Position numbers and translations under genes: made by a program. Of a stretch of 64,000 bases of DNA, positions 23,836-33,569 are shown one piece after another. This stretch comes from Terriglobia bacterium (lineage in GTDB: Bacteria > Acidobacteriota > Terriglobia > Terriglobales > Acidobacteriaceae). A model generated the notes under the pieces. That model worked only from the letters and a program-made list of their open reading frames with translations. It was not told where the DNA came from and ran no database searches. Position 1 is the first letter of the stretch; every line of letters begins with the position of its first letter. Location: positions 1 through 64,000 of the forward strand of contig JAIQFT010000005.1 in assembly GCA_020073185.1 (NCBI GenBank), read 5' to 3'.

Positions 23836-25719
23836 TCATTGCAGAGCCGCCTGAGTCAGTTTCACGGCGCACCCGCCGGTGTTCGTCAATACCGTAGGGG
23901 GAGTGTTGTTATTGCAGGCTGCATTCTGCTGCAGAGAATTGAAATAGATGCTGGCAGCCTGCGGGAAGGTCGCTGTGCTGGCGTTGTTATCCACAATCAT
24001 TCCGCTGGGGCCCGCGCCGTATTCGACAAACGGGCCAAATGCTCCGAAAGCGCTCGTGGTGATGTTCACCGCAGCCATGTTCGTTTGGCTGCTTTGGAGA
24101 GCAGCGACGAACAGCCAATCGGTGGCCGTGGTCGCGTTATAAAATTCAAGCAGAGGAGCCCATTCGGCGCCGGGGCCACCACCAGCATTAAGACTGTTCG
24201 CCGGTGCTCCCGAGGTCATCACTCCTCCCGCACCAAACGTGACACCATAAATAAAGACATTTCCGCTCGTCGTCGAGCTAGCCGAGCAAGGTTGGCTAAC
24301 CGCGCCGGCGACTCCTCCGACATAAAGCATGGCGCCAGCCGCGGTTGGACTGGTGTAGTAGGCGTTATTGAAGACAGGGGCGTGCACGTTGCACTGATTG
24401 CCTGCGCCAATGGGTACGGCGACCGAGGAACTGAAGGTCACGGTGGCTTGGACCATCACGCCATTTGCGCCGCCGTTTGCCGAACCGCTGGCGGCGTAGA
24501 CGAAGCCGTTGACGCTATCCACGACTGGCGCATCGACGATGGCGCCATATGTCATGCTGGCGATGCCATCGCCGACCACGATCGACTGGATGGTTCCGGA
24601 CTGCGAAATCGAATAGAGCTTGCCGTCGGAGCAGCCGACGTACACATTAAGCGTGACGGAGTCGAGGACGGGGGCGGTGAGTGCTCCGCTGCAAACTGTT
24701 ACGGCGCCTCCGATGCCCCAGGTTGCATCCAGACTCGGCGCTGGATTCGTACCCGAACAAGTGACCGAGGTACAGAAGACATCCTTGATCCGGTATAAAA
24801 CTCCCAGGTCATTGCCGACGTAAGCGACATCGCGGTCGTAGTCCACGAACGGCGAAGAGTGTGTGTCAGTGCCGCTGGTGGAGACGCCGAGCGCCAGGTC
24901 GGTCGCTGTGCCGCTGCCCGCGACGGGCGCCGTCGTAGAAAAAGTGCTAATCGTCGCGGGTGTCAGAACGCTTTGCACGTCGCCGGCATTTTGCCCATCG
25001 CCGGATTTCCAGGCGAGCACGTGAAAGTGAGCCGGGCTGCCTGTGACCGACTCGACGAAGGCTATCTTCGTTCCGGAGTTCGCGTTAATGTGGTCGTAGG
25101 AAAGCACGGGTGAGGTCGGCACAGCGCCGCCACCGGCGATTCCCTGGATGTTGTACGACCAGAGAACCGTCGCGGAGGTGCCGACGTCGGACGCACTCGC
25201 GGTACGATTGCAGACGCCCGTGCCCCCGGCAGTGCCGCTGTAAAGGTTGTTGAAGGCCACCAGATTCGGCTGGGTTGCGCTGCCCCTCGCGGCGATCGGG
25301 TAGACGACATAGTCGTTAGCGCAACTGGGAGCTTGCGTCACGTCAAAGGTGAATTTCGCGGGGAACATGCCCGGCGCGGTACCCGCGGTACCAAGATTGA
25401 TGCTCCAATCACGGTGCATGGTCGTTCTCGGTCGACGTTTAGGCCGAGGCCGGGAAATTGGACTCCCGCGAGGGCGTCTGTCGTCGAGCGCACGCCTGCG
25501 CCAACTGAAGGAGGCGCGCGGATCTAAACCTGCCAGATTCAGATCAGGGAGGAATCCCTGGCTCGAGTAGACGACGTGGCGCGTGCTCCAATCGTGGAAC
25601 TCCGGAACGGCACGGTGGGAGACATCCCTTCCCCCTCCAGACATTGGAATGCTGAACAACATCGCAACCGCACATACCGCGAGAAGAACAACAATATGAA
25701 CAGATCCTCGGCGCCGCAT
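23836..25719 (-). CDS. Exported repetitive beta-propeller-like protein
   Basis: 627 residues from ATG 25719 (GAGGCAAG upstream). The signal or anchor is GSVHIVVLLAVCAVAMLFSI. The mature protein has repeated blades with patterns such as VLDSVTLNVYVGCSDGKLYSI, VVDSVNGFVYAASG and VDYDRDVAYVGNDLGVLYRI, which resemble PQQ-like or outer-membrane-assembly propellers. It is rich in Thr, Ser, Ala and Gly and has several cysteine pairs. Predicted surface or periplasmic; function unknown. A decayed partial copy lies upstream at 26180-26470. Confidence 0.65.
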   Translation of the reverse strand: MRRRGSVHIVVLLAVCAVAMLFSIPMSGGGRDVSHRAVPEFHDWSTRHVVYSSQGFLPDLNLAGLDPRASFSWRRRALDDRRPRGSPISRPRPKRRPRTTMHRDWSINLGTAGTAPGMFPAKFTFDVTQAPSCANDYVVYPIAARGSATQPNLVAFNNLYSGTAGGTGVCNRTASASDVGTSATVLWSYNIQGIAGGGAVPTSPVLSYDHINANSGTKIAFVESVTGSPAHFHVLAWKSGDGQNAGDVQSVLTPATISTFSTTAPVAGSGTATDLALGVSTSGTDTHSSPFVDYDRDVAYVGNDLGVLYRIKDVFCTSVTCSGTNPAPSLDATWGIGGAVTVCSGALTAPVLDSVTLNVYVGCSDGKLYSISQSGTIQSIVVGDGIASMTYGAIVDAPVVDSVNGFVYAASGSANGGANGVMVQATVTFSSSVAVPIGAGNQCNVHAPVFNNAYYTSPTAAGAMLYVGGVAGAVSQPCSASSTTSGNVFIYGVTFGAGGVMTSGAPANSLNAGGGPGAEWAPLLEFYNATTATDWLFVAALQSSQTNMAAVNITTSAFGAFGPFVEYGAGPSGMIVDNNASTATFPQAASIYFNSLQQNAACNNNTPPTVLTNTGGCAVKLTQAALQ

Positions 25720-26179
25720 CACTTGCCTCGATCCAACATCTGTAGTTGCCACACTCTCTGCTCAGGCGCCAAACGCCGACCGGTCATCAAACCGAAAATG
25801 TCCTCAACGCGAATGGTGCAGAGCCGTCGAGAAACGCATGAACGCGGGCAAATCCCGGGCGAGGACAAGCCTAACCACCCGTTTTATGCGCTCTTCTTAA
25901 CCGTTAAGGTTATCCGGAATTTCCTTCTTGATCTCGAAAATGGCGCTATTGTACGGCCATCTCGCCTGTTCGCGAAACGATTCTTTTTCGGAGGACTCCC
26001 GACGGTTTGCCATCAGCACCGGCACGGCCGGAATCGGCCGATTTTTTCGATTTTTTGCAACACTCCTCCTCTCCCAGCCTCTGGTAAGACCATTCAGGCA
26101 ACTGGGTGCCTGGTTTATCTCGGAGACATCCTGCGCAGGAACCCCGAATTGCGCGAAAAAGTTTGGCTGGTCTGCCGGT
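25720..26179. other. Intergenic gap upstream of the propeller gene
   Basis: 460 bp with no convincing gene. It is locally AT-richer than its surroundings (for example CGATTTTTTCGATTTTTTGC near 26038-26058) and should contain the promoter of the minus-strand propeller gene. From about 26148 it shows a sequence, GCGCGAAAAAGTTTGGCTGG, that is also present downstream of the intact propeller gene at about 23719. Confidence 0.4.
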
Positions 26180-26470
26180 TCACTGCAGCGTGCCCTGGGC
26201 GAGCTTCACCGCGCAATAGAGGTTGGCGCCACAGGGCGAAGCGGCGCTCGGCTGCAGTGTCCCAAAGTAGATGCTGGAAGCCTGGCCTTGGCCGCTGTTG
26301 CTGTCCACGACGATGCCGCTGGTGCCGCCAATTTCGTTGGTGGCGGTGGCAGTGGGAGTTGCCCGCGTCGACGAAGAGGCGGTCGTTGGTGCCGTCGCAT
26401 TGGTGCCCTGGCCGGCCACCCAGGTGAGAACGTGGAAATGCGCTACGCCAGCATCTCGCTCAGCCAGAAG
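26180..26470 (-). pseudogene. Decayed duplicate of the propeller gene (internal deletion)
   Basis: The minus strand reads AHFHVLTWVAGQGTN and then SIYFGTLQPSAASPCGANLY followed by CAVKLAQGTLQ. These match two distant parts of the 627-residue protein: AHFHVLAWKSGDGQN near its residue 235 and the C-terminal ASIYFNSLQQNAACNN and CAVKLTQAALQ. The whole middle is missing, so this is a duplicate that lost its core by deletion. The region just after its stop shares the AAAAAGTTTGGCTGG tract with the end of the intact gene, consistent with a past tandem duplication. Confidence 0.7.
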
Positions 26471-26497
26471 CGAAGCGTCGTCGAAGGTACGGAAACA

Positions 26498-27034
26498 CTA
26501 TGCTTCAGCAATTGTCTCCGGGAACCGGAGCCTTGACTTAGCCAGAGTCTTGGAGAGGAGCTGCTCAATCTGGGCTTCATCCCAGTTCTTGGCCATGGCG
26601 AGTTCGCTTACCAGCAGGTAGCGAGCGCGCTCCAGCATCTTCTTCTCGCGAAATGAAAGTGGCTTGCTTTGGGCCAGGAGGAGTAACCCTTTCAGCACTG
26701 CGGCGACCTCCAGGAGCGATCCGGTGCGCATCTTTTCCGAGTTTTCCTTGAACCGGTACTTCCAATCGCTGTGGTTGCAGCACTTTCCGTCGGTAAGGAA
26801 GTCAATGACTTTCTGCGCTTCGCCGTTGCGGATAACCCGGCGCAGGCCGACGTTGGCTACGTTGTTGAACGGAACCATGACTTTCAAACTGCTGGACTTG
26901 ATTTTCAGGAGATAAAAACGCTCGACGCTGGCGCCGATGGTGCGGCTGCTGATCTGTTCGATGGTTCCTACGCCGTGGTTGGGATAGACAACTTTGTCAC
27001 CGATGTCGAAGCTCAGGTTCGAGTTGCTACTCAT
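26498..27034 (-). CDS. carD: CarD-family transcription regulator
   Basis: 178 residues from ATG 27034. The N-terminal RNA-polymerase-interacting Tudor-like domain is clear (FDIGDKVVYPNHGVGTIEQI, FYLLKIKSSSLKVMVPFNN, GLRRVI). The C-terminal helical domain continues to residue 178 (NWDEAQIEQLLSKTLAKS). CarD binds the beta subunit and stabilises open promoter complexes, acting especially on rRNA promoters. It is transcribed away from greA, another RNA-polymerase-associated factor. A well-formed promoter is present 60 bases upstream. Confidence 0.92.
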   Translation of the reverse strand: MSSNSNLSFDIGDKVVYPNHGVGTIEQISSRTIGASVERFYLLKIKSSSLKVMVPFNNVANVGLRRVIRNGEAQKVIDFLTDGKCCNHSDWKYRFKENSEKMRTGSLLEVAAVLKGLLLLAQSKPLSFREKKMLERARYLLVSELAMAKNWDEAQIEQLLSKTLAKSRLRFPETIAEA

Positions 27035-27088
27035 GAAGGGCACCTGCGAAATGTGGTAGGCAGTCCGAGCTGGAGGTAAGCAGTTGTT

Positions 27089-27117
27089 AATATATCGTAA
27101 ATCTCCAAAAACGTCAA
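27089..27117 (-). promoter_or_regulatory. Promoter of carD
   Basis: Read on the minus strand: TTGACG (27117-27112), a 17-bp spacer, and TATATT (27094-27089). Good match to the vegetative consensus, about 55 bp before the carD start. Confidence 0.6.
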
Positions 27118-27234
27118 ATCAGCCTATAACTTAGAGGTTTTCGGTGGAGTTATGCTTTAGAATCAATTTGCCGGAGGGGTGGCGCATCTTGGCGCAGAGT
27201 GGCCGAGGGGAGGTACCCGCCGGGAAGAACGATT

Positions 27235-27240
27235 TATAAT
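27235..27240 (+). promoter_or_regulatory. Probable -10 element for greA
   Basis: TATAAT at 27235-27240, 82 bp before the greA ATG, in a GC-rich setting. No convincing -35 box sits at the right distance. Confidence 0.35.
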
Positions 27241-27321
27241 CACAGCGGGTTAGCCGCCGAGGATGCGGCGGACTGACCATCCCAGGCCGCGGGCCGGAGC
27301 GGCGGAGACCGTCTACTCCAC

Positions 27322-27807
27322 ATGCCAGAACACATTAAGAAGAAGCTTGCCGAGGAAATCCAGGCGCTGGAATACGAGCTGAACCACGAGCTCCCCAAGG
27401 AACTGAAGAAGGCGGTGGCCATGGGGGACCTGAGCGAAAACGCCGAGTACCACATGGCGAAGCAGCGCCAGGAATACGTGCGCGCCAGGCTGGGGCAGCT
27501 CAAGAAGAGAATGGGCGACCTTTCGCTGGTGAACATGAACAATATCCCAAGGGACCGGGCGGCACTGGGATCGACGGTGAAGGTTTATGACTCCACGAAG
27601 GACGAGAAGATCGAATACAAGCTGGTGACCAGCGAGGAATCCGACGTCAGCAAGGGTCTGATCTCGACGACGTCGCCGATCGGCAAAGCTTTGATGGGAA
27701 AAAAGGTGGGAGACACGGCCACGGTGGTGAGCCCGACCGGCAACCGGGAGATGGAAGTGCTCTCGCTGGTGACGATCCACGATGCGGAGCAGCAAGGGTT
27801 GCCATGA
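27322..27807 (+). CDS. greA: Transcription elongation factor GreA
   Basis: 161 residues. The N-terminal coiled coil carries the GreA tip motif DLSENAEYHMAKQRQ (acidic residues that enter the polymerase secondary channel), and the C-terminal FKBP-like domain ends TVVSPTGNREMEVLSLVTIH. It rescues backtracked RNA polymerase by stimulating transcript cleavage. The stop overlaps the start of the downstream phosphatidyltransferase gene by four bases (ATGA), so the two are co-translated. Confidence 0.95.
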   Translation: MPEHIKKKLAEEIQALEYELNHELPKELKKAVAMGDLSENAEYHMAKQRQEYVRARLGQLKKRMGDLSLVNMNNIPRDRAALGSTVKVYDSTKDEKIEYKLVTSEESDVSKGLISTTSPIGKALMGKKVGDTATVVSPTGNREMEVLSLVTIHDAEQQGLP

Positions 27808-28463
27808 CCTGGACTAGCGCATTCGGCCGGGGGTGCAAAGTCATTCTGCACAAGATCGTGCACGGGCTGGCGCTTACCCGGGTGAATCCCAACTACCTGA
27901 CGTTCCTGGGATTCGTGATCAACCTGGGGGCGGGGGTGCTGTTCGGATACGGCAATGCCGATAACCAGGCGCGGCTGTTCCGCTACGCCGGCCTGGTGAT
28001 CATCGGGGCAGGGATCTTCGACATGGTGGACGGTCGGGTAGCACGGGCCACGGGGCAGGTCACCGACTTCGGAGGCTTCTTCGATTCCGTCATTGATCGC
28101 TACAGCGACGTGGCGCTGTATTTCGGCCTGCTGGTGTACTACGCGCGCGCCAACCGCTTCTTCTACGTGGTGCTGACGGCGGTAGTGATGGTGACGTCGG
28201 TGATGATCAGCTACACGCGGGCGCGAGCGGAATCGCTGATCGGCAAATGCAAGGTCGGATTCATGGAGCGGCCGGAGCGCATTGTGCTGGTGATCATCGG
28301 CGCGCTGTTCGACCGCATGGCACCGGTGCTGTGGGTGATTGCGGTGCTCGGGCAGATCACGGTGATTCATCGCATCGCACACACCTATCTGGAGACGCGC
28401 CAACGCGACCTGTCCCGGCCGCGTGAGCCCGAACCGATCGAGCAGGAGTGGGCGCCGAAGTAA
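27804..28463 (+). CDS. CDP-alcohol phosphatidyltransferase
   Basis: 219 residues. The family signature is complete from residue 73: DMVDGRVARATGQVTDFGGF followed by FDSVIDRYSD, i.e. the DGxxAR-x8-GxxxD-xxxD metal- and CMP-binding motif in the membrane. About six hydrophobic segments. Such enzymes transfer a phosphatidyl group from CDP-diacylglycerol to an alcohol (glycerol-phosphate, serine or inositol-phosphate). Which one cannot be told here. Coupled to greA by overlap. Confidence 0.88.
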   Translation: MTWTSAFGRGCKVILHKIVHGLALTRVNPNYLTFLGFVINLGAGVLFGYGNADNQARLFRYAGLVIIGAGIFDMVDGRVARATGQVTDFGGFFDSVIDRYSDVALYFGLLVYYARANRFFYVVLTAVVMVTSVMISYTRARAESLIGKCKVGFMERPERIVLVIIGALFDRMAPVLWVIAVLGQITVIHRIAHTYLETRQRDLSRPREPEPIEQEWAPK

Positions 28464-28571
28464 CCTGTCTACCTTTTTCCTTCGCAAATGTTGGGTGGTC
28501 TCGGAGCGTGATCGCGCTATGATGAGGCGTTCCATGGCAACCGAGTGGGGCGAGCCAGCGGAGGAACCTGT

Positions 28572-29519
28572 TTGCCGAGCCAGCCGATCCTTTTAGTCCA
28601 CGGCGGAGCGTGGGCCATCCCCGACGACATGGTGGAAGCGCATCTGAATGGCGTCCGCAACGCTGCGGAGGCGGGATGGCGCGTGCTGGAATGCGGCGGC
28701 TCGGCGCTGGACGCAATCGAGGCCGCCGTCCTCGTCATGGAAGATGACGAAACTTTCGACGCGGGGCGCGGCAGCTTCTTAACCCGCGATGGGCGGGTGC
28801 AACTAGACGCGCTGATGATGGACGGACGCACACTGCGCGCCGGCGGCGTCGGATGCGTGGAGCACATTCGTAACCCTATCTGCGCCGCGCGCAAGGTCCT
28901 GGAGGAAAGCCCGCATGTGTACCTAGTCGCGCAAGGCGCGGAAGCTTTTGCGCAGGAGCACGGGATCGAGCTGTGCAGCAACGCGGAGCTGATCATCCCA
29001 CGCGAGATTGAGCGCCTGACGCAGGCGCAGCAAAAAGAAAGCGCCGGCGAAAAACACGAGATCTTCGCTTCGCCAGCGGTCTCCCACGACACAGTAGGTG
29101 CGGTCGCGCTCGACCGGAAAGGCAGCATTGCAGCGGCGACCTCGACCGGCGGTACGCTCAATAAAACTCCGGGGCGGGTTGGCGATTCATCCCTCCTCGG
29201 CTGCGGCTGTTATGCCGACAACGAAAGCGCTGCCTGCTCGACCACCGGGTGGGGCGAGCCGATGATGAAGCTGGTGCTGGCTAAGTGGGCGGCCGACCAG
29301 GTGCTGGCGAGAGGCGATCCGGCACGCGTAGCACGGGACGCGATTCACTACCTGCACCGCCGCTTGCACGGCCACGGCGGCCTGATTCTGCTGGACGCGA
29401 AGGGACGCTTCGGCCTGGCGCACAACACCCCACGCATGGCATGGGCGCTGCGCACACCCGAAAAGCAGGATCGCGGGATCAAGATTGAACCCATCCCAGC
29501 TGTGCAGCCTCTTCCGTAG
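28572..29519 (+). CDS. Isoaspartyl peptidase / plant-type L-asparaginase (Ntn hydrolase)
   Basis: 315 residues. The TTG at 28572 has GGAGGA eight bases upstream and gives an N-terminus PSQPILLVHGGAWAIPDDM typical of the family, whereas a GTG at 28545 adds an unsupported extension. GGSALDAIEAAVLVMEDDE and FDAGRGSFLTRDG form the alpha-subunit. The autocleavage nucleophile is the Thr in HDTVGAVALD (about residue 174), followed by ATSTGGTLNKTPGRVGDSSL. It matures by self-cleavage and hydrolyses isoaspartyl dipeptides and asparagine in the cytoplasm. Confidence 0.9.
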   Translation: MPSQPILLVHGGAWAIPDDMVEAHLNGVRNAAEAGWRVLECGGSALDAIEAAVLVMEDDETFDAGRGSFLTRDGRVQLDALMMDGRTLRAGGVGCVEHIRNPICAARKVLEESPHVYLVAQGAEAFAQEHGIELCSNAELIIPREIERLTQAQQKESAGEKHEIFASPAVSHDTVGAVALDRKGSIAAATSTGGTLNKTPGRVGDSSLLGCGCYADNESAACSTTGWGEPMMKLVLAKWAADQVLARGDPARVARDAIHYLHRRLHGHGGLILLDAKGRFGLAHNTPRMAWALRTPEKQDRGIKIEPIPAVQPLP

Positions 29520-29725
29520 TCCCTAATTGGGCCAGGATAACCATGCGCCAAGACGCTTCGGCCGAGGGCTGCGCTTGCCTTCCGAGTACTTTTGTTATAC
29601 AAGCCTGCTCCATTGCCCGCATTGACATAGGCTGTCTTCATTCCTGGCCAGGATGTGAATCCGGATGGTGCAAGTTCGCGTCCTCGGTCTTTCGGAAACG
29701 TCAGCGGGTGAAAGGTGGTAGGACG

Positions 29726-32700
29726 ATGACGCGATTGATGAAGGTGTGGCTGACATGGGTTGCAATCATACTGATCAGCGGCAGCGCCGCCGCGCAGTCC
29801 GCCGCAACCGCCGAGTTGGATGTCTCGGTGAAAGATCCTAATGGTCTGGTGGTCCGGAACGCCACCGTCACCGCTTCGAACGCAGCCCGAAACATTCAGC
29901 GCACCGCCGTTCAGAATTCGGAAGGCGCATACCAGTTCCTGTCGCTGCCGCCGGGACAGTACAACGTTTCCGTACAGGCGCCCGGATTCGCCAAGACGAT
30001 GGCCACGAATGTGACCGTCACTGTTGGACAGAGAGCGGAATTGCCCATCGCCCTGCAACTGGCCGCGGTGGAATCGGTGGTTAACGTCACCGGCGAACTG
30101 GAGTTGATCGAGACGCAGCGTTCGGCGGTGGCCAGCACGGTGGACCAGCAACGCATCGAAAACCTGCCGATCAATGAGAGGAATTACCTCTCCTTCGCGG
30201 AGACCAGTTCCACGGTGACCCGCGACAATGGCCGACCCATAGGGCCTGCTCCCACCTCGGGGCTGAACATCGGGGGTCAGCGTGGCCGGTCCACGCTGGT
30301 GCAGGTGGACGGCGCCGATAATACCGACACCTCGGTCAATGCCGCGCGTTCCACGCTGAGCCAGGAAGCAGTGCAGGAATTTCAGGTCATCACAAATTCC
30401 TACGCGGCGGAATACGGCCGCGCCTCCGGTGGGGTGGTCAACGTCGTGTCCAAAAGCGGGACCAACGCGTTGCACGGCGATATGTTCGGTTTCCTGCGCC
30501 ATCGCAGCTTCCAGGCGAAAAATGCGTTCGCACCCATCCCCGATCCGCCCTTCACGCGCACGCAGTACGGCGCCAGCCTCGGCGGGCCGATTAAGAAGGA
30601 CAAGACCTGGTTCTTCGCTGCCTTCGAGCAGCGCCGCCGCCAGGAGTCGGGCTTCTTCACCTCGGACGTGACGGCGGGACTGCAAGGGTCAGTCAGCATA
30701 CCGGTTATTCCAGGACTGAACCCGGTGGCGCGGACATTCAATAATCTGACCACCGACCAAGTAAGTTACGTCAACGCGCTTTTGGCCACAGGGACGCCGA
30801 ATGGGATTTGTGGAGCCCGCGGCTATGCCTTCCTGGCCGCCAGCGGAGGCGCAACTGCTCTCAACGGTACCAATCCTCTGAGTAGCCCGAACGATGGCAG
30901 CGGGTGCCCGGCCATCAGCCCCATTCTTCCGGGCGTGGTCGGCTCTCGGTTTTTGCTTTCCGGAGCTCCTGTACCTTTGACGACCACGGATGCGCAGGGA
31001 AATCCTATCGCTTTCCGCGCGCTCACGCAGTTGCAGAAAATCTTCCCTGTGTCGGAGGGAACGACCTTCTCTTCGGTGCGCTTGGACCATCAGATCAACA
31101 ACAACCACCAGTTGGTCGCGCGCGCCGGGTTCAATCCCAGCCGCATCACGGGCATCCAGGTGGAATCGCAGAATCAGTCGCTGGGTCAGAACGACTTTTC
31201 CAGAACCGGCATACAGGAGTTTCATGACTGGTCGGGCATGGTCGGGCTGACTTCGACTCTGTCGCAGCGGCTGGTCAATGACGCGCGTTTCAACTACGGA
31301 CGTCGGGCTGCCAGCTTTCGTTCCGGGGTAGGCGACGCGGTGGCATCCAACATCTCCGGCGCCGCGTTTTTCGGCCGCGAGTTGTTCTCTCCGGTGCGCC
31401 GCACCGAAACTCGCTATGAGTTCACCGACAGCCTGAGCTGGAACAAAGGCCACCACACCTTCAAGTTCGGCGGGGACGTCAACTGGATCTCTGTGGCCGC
31501 GACTTTCGAACTGAACTTTGCCGGCCTGTTCAATTTCGGCGGTTTGGATGCTTCCACCTTGAACTCGGCGTTCGTGAACGTGCCCGGCTGTACTCCCGGC
31601 GCGGTGAACTGCGCTCCAGCTTTCACGGCGGTGCAACAGTATGGACTGGGATTCCCCGCCAACTACATCCAGGGGTTCGGCAATCCGGCCAGCGCGCTCA
31701 GCAATAAGCCGATTGCATTCTTCGCGCAAGATTCCTGGCAGATCCGCCCGAACCTGACCATCAACTACGGCGTGCGCTACGACATCGAGTTCACGCAGAA
31801 GATCAACCCGGTCGGCGTCAAGGACCCGCTCACCGGAATTACGCTCAGCCCGTCTGACATAATTGCCGCGCAGGACGCGCTCAACGTGCAGCAGGGCATT
31901 CCCATCGACAAGAACAACGTCGCCCCGCGGCTGGCTATCGCCTGGGACCCGTTCAATAGCGGCAAGACGGTTGTCCGCGCCGCGTACGGGCTCTTTTACG
32001 ACCATCCGCTGCAGGCCATCGCCTTCAATTCCGACATCGCGGATGCGGCGCAACAGCAGCAGTTGGTGGAACTGCCGGGCAGCCCCTCGCCGACGGCCTC
32101 GCTGAATGCGACGCAGATCTTCCAGGGCACAGTGTGCGTTCCCGGAGCTGCCCTGACCCCAGTCTGTGCCCCTGGCGTGGTGACCCCCGGCGTGGCCGTC
32201 GGATCGCAGTACCAGTTCCTACGCCAGCGCTTCAACGACCAGACGTTCCCCGGCTTCGGGCCAGTGCTGCCCTTCACCCTGCCGATCTCCAAGAACTTCC
32301 AATACTCCTACGCCAACCAGGCTAGCTTCTCGATGGAACACCAGTTCACCAGCAGCCTGTCAGTCTCCCTTGGGTACGTGTTCGTGGGCAATCGTCACCT
32401 CCCGCGGCCGATTGACGTAAACGCTCCCAACACGAACCTGCTGGTTCAGAACTTCACCGATTTCGCCGGGCGCGCGCCGGCCAATACCACCGAGGCCCAG
32501 GCGTTCTCGCTTCCTACCGTCAGCAGCGCGGCATTCACGGTGGTCATCCCGGGGCTGGTAGTGGTGAACAATGCCACCGGCAAGAAAATCGTGAACCCGG
32601 CGGCGGCCGGTTTCTTCCGTCCCAGCGCGCCTAACTACCTGCTGGTGGCGGCCCTCACTGGTGGAGCGGTGACGCCCGCCGCTTTCAACGCCGCGATCGC

Positions 32701-33451
32701 CGGTTCATTGCGAACGCCTGGAGTCATCAGCCCGTTCAGCTCGATGAACGCCCAGTTGTCCACCGGCACGTCGGACTACAACGCGTTCAACGCCGAATTG
32801 AAGAAGCGGTTCAGCCGTAACTTCCAGTTCATGGCGTCGTACACCTGGTCGCATTCCATCGACGACTCTTCCGACCTGCAGACCCTGCTCCTGCCCCAGG
32901 ACAACCTCAACCTGAGGGCAGAGCGTTCCAATTCACTGTTTGACCAGCGGCACCGGTTCGTGTTCAGTGGGCTCCTAAGCTCACCTCCTGCGTGGCGTTC
33001 GGCAGGCCGATTCACTCGTGTGCTTGCAGATTTTTCGGTGGCGCCGATCATCGAAATTTCCTCCGGACGGCCGTTCAACATTCTCACCGGGGTGGATACC
33101 AATGCCGATCAGTCCAGTCAGACAGATCGTCCCGGTGTTGGCGCCAATGGTGTGCTTACCTTGCCGGCGCCATTTTCCGACGGCACCCTCGGCCGCAACG
33201 CCGGGGTCACGACCAGCTTCGCTTCGTTCGATATGCGAATCAGCCGTGCGATTCCGATCACCGAACGGCTCAAGCTGAACGTGATTGCTGAAGGGTTTAA
33301 CCTGTTCAACCGCTTCAACGAGGCCGCGGTGTCGCCGCAGTTCACCGACGTGAATGCATTCAACAAGAGGGAGGGCAACAGGTACCTGAGCCGGGCCACA
33401 GCGGCTTTTGATCCCCGTCAGTTCCAGTTCGGCCTAAAGCTGGCCTGGTAA
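29726..33451 (+). CDS. Oar-like TonB-dependent receptor with carboxypeptidase-regulatory-like domain
   Basis: 1241 residues from ATG 29726; an in-frame upstream extension to 29543 has no ribosome site. A signal peptide (VWLTWVAIILISGSAAAQ) is followed by a carboxypeptidase-regulatory-like beta-sandwich (ELDVSVKDPNGLVVRNATVT to about residue 107), a plug domain (QRIENLPINERNYLSFAETS, YAAEYGRASGGVVNVVSKSG) and a 22-strand-type outer-membrane barrel ending PRQFQFGLKLAW, with the terminal aromatic residue expected for BAM insertion. The layout is that of the Oar/SusC-like receptors that are greatly expanded in Acidobacteriota. Ligand unknown. The gene is monocistronic: a terminator follows at 33476. 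The 206-bp gap before it shows no clear promoter. Confidence 0.9.
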   Translation: MTRLMKVWLTWVAIILISGSAAAQSAATAELDVSVKDPNGLVVRNATVTASNAARNIQRTAVQNSEGAYQFLSLPPGQYNVSVQAPGFAKTMATNVTVTVGQRAELPIALQLAAVESVVNVTGELELIETQRSAVASTVDQQRIENLPINERNYLSFAETSSTVTRDNGRPIGPAPTSGLNIGGQRGRSTLVQVDGADNTDTSVNAARSTLSQEAVQEFQVITNSYAAEYGRASGGVVNVVSKSGTNALHGDMFGFLRHRSFQAKNAFAPIPDPPFTRTQYGASLGGPIKKDKTWFFAAFEQRRRQESGFFTSDVTAGLQGSVSIPVIPGLNPVARTFNNLTTDQVSYVNALLATGTPNGICGARGYAFLAASGGATALNGTNPLSSPNDGSGCPAISPILPGVVGSRFLLSGAPVPLTTTDAQGNPIAFRALTQLQKIFPVSEGTTFSSVRLDHQINNNHQLVARAGFNPSRITGIQVESQNQSLGQNDFSRTGIQEFHDWSGMVGLTSTLSQRLVNDARFNYGRRAASFRSGVGDAVASNISGAAFFGRELFSPVRRTETRYEFTDSLSWNKGHHTFKFGGDVNWISVAATFELNFAGLFNFGGLDASTLNSAFVNVPGCTPGAVNCAPAFTAVQQYGLGFPANYIQGFGNPASALSNKPIAFFAQDSWQIRPNLTINYGVRYDIEFTQKINPVGVKDPLTGITLSPSDIIAAQDALNVQQGIPIDKNNVAPRLAIAWDPFNSGKTVVRAAYGLFYDHPLQAIAFNSDIADAAQQQQLVELPGSPSPTASLNATQIFQGTVCVPGAALTPVCAPGVVTPGVAVGSQYQFLRQRFNDQTFPGFGPVLPFTLPISKNFQYSYANQASFSMEHQFTSSLSVSLGYVFVGNRHLPRPIDVNAPNTNLLVQNFTDFAGRAPANTTEAQAFSLPTVSSAAFTVVIPGLVVVNNATGKKIVNPAAAGFFRPSAPNYLLVAALTGGAVTPAAFNAAIAGSLRTPGVISPFSSMNAQLSTGTSDYNAFNAELKKRFSRNFQFMASYTWSHSIDDSSDLQTLLLPQDNLNLRAERSNSLFDQRHRFVFSGLLSSPPAWRSAGRFTRVLADFSVAPIIEISSGRPFNILTGVDTNADQSSQTDRPGVGANGVLTLPAPFSDGTLGRNAGVTTSFASFDMRISRAIPITERLKLNVIAEGFNLFNRFNEAAVSPQFTDVNAFNKREGNRYLSRATAAFDPRQFQFGLKLAW

Positions 33452-33475
33452 GAACCGGCTCCAGGCTCCACGAAC

Positions 33476-33509
33476 AAAGCTCCAGGCTGCACGGCTTGGA
33501 GCTTTTTTC
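33476..33509 (+). terminator. Intrinsic terminator after the Oar-like gene
   Basis: AAGCTCCA (33477-33484) pairs with TGGAGCTT, followed by a T-run (33503-33508), 25 bp after the stop codon. Confidence 0.8.
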
Positions 33510-33569
33510 TTGGCGTAGTGAGTGTTGGGCCTTTGTGGTTCCCTCGCTTGCGTTTACCATTTCAGTCTT

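Noticed and set aside
30689-32053. Minus-strand frame of 454 codons inside the Oar-like gene
   Set aside because: The plus-strand gene is unmistakable; the other frame has no known motif or start signal.
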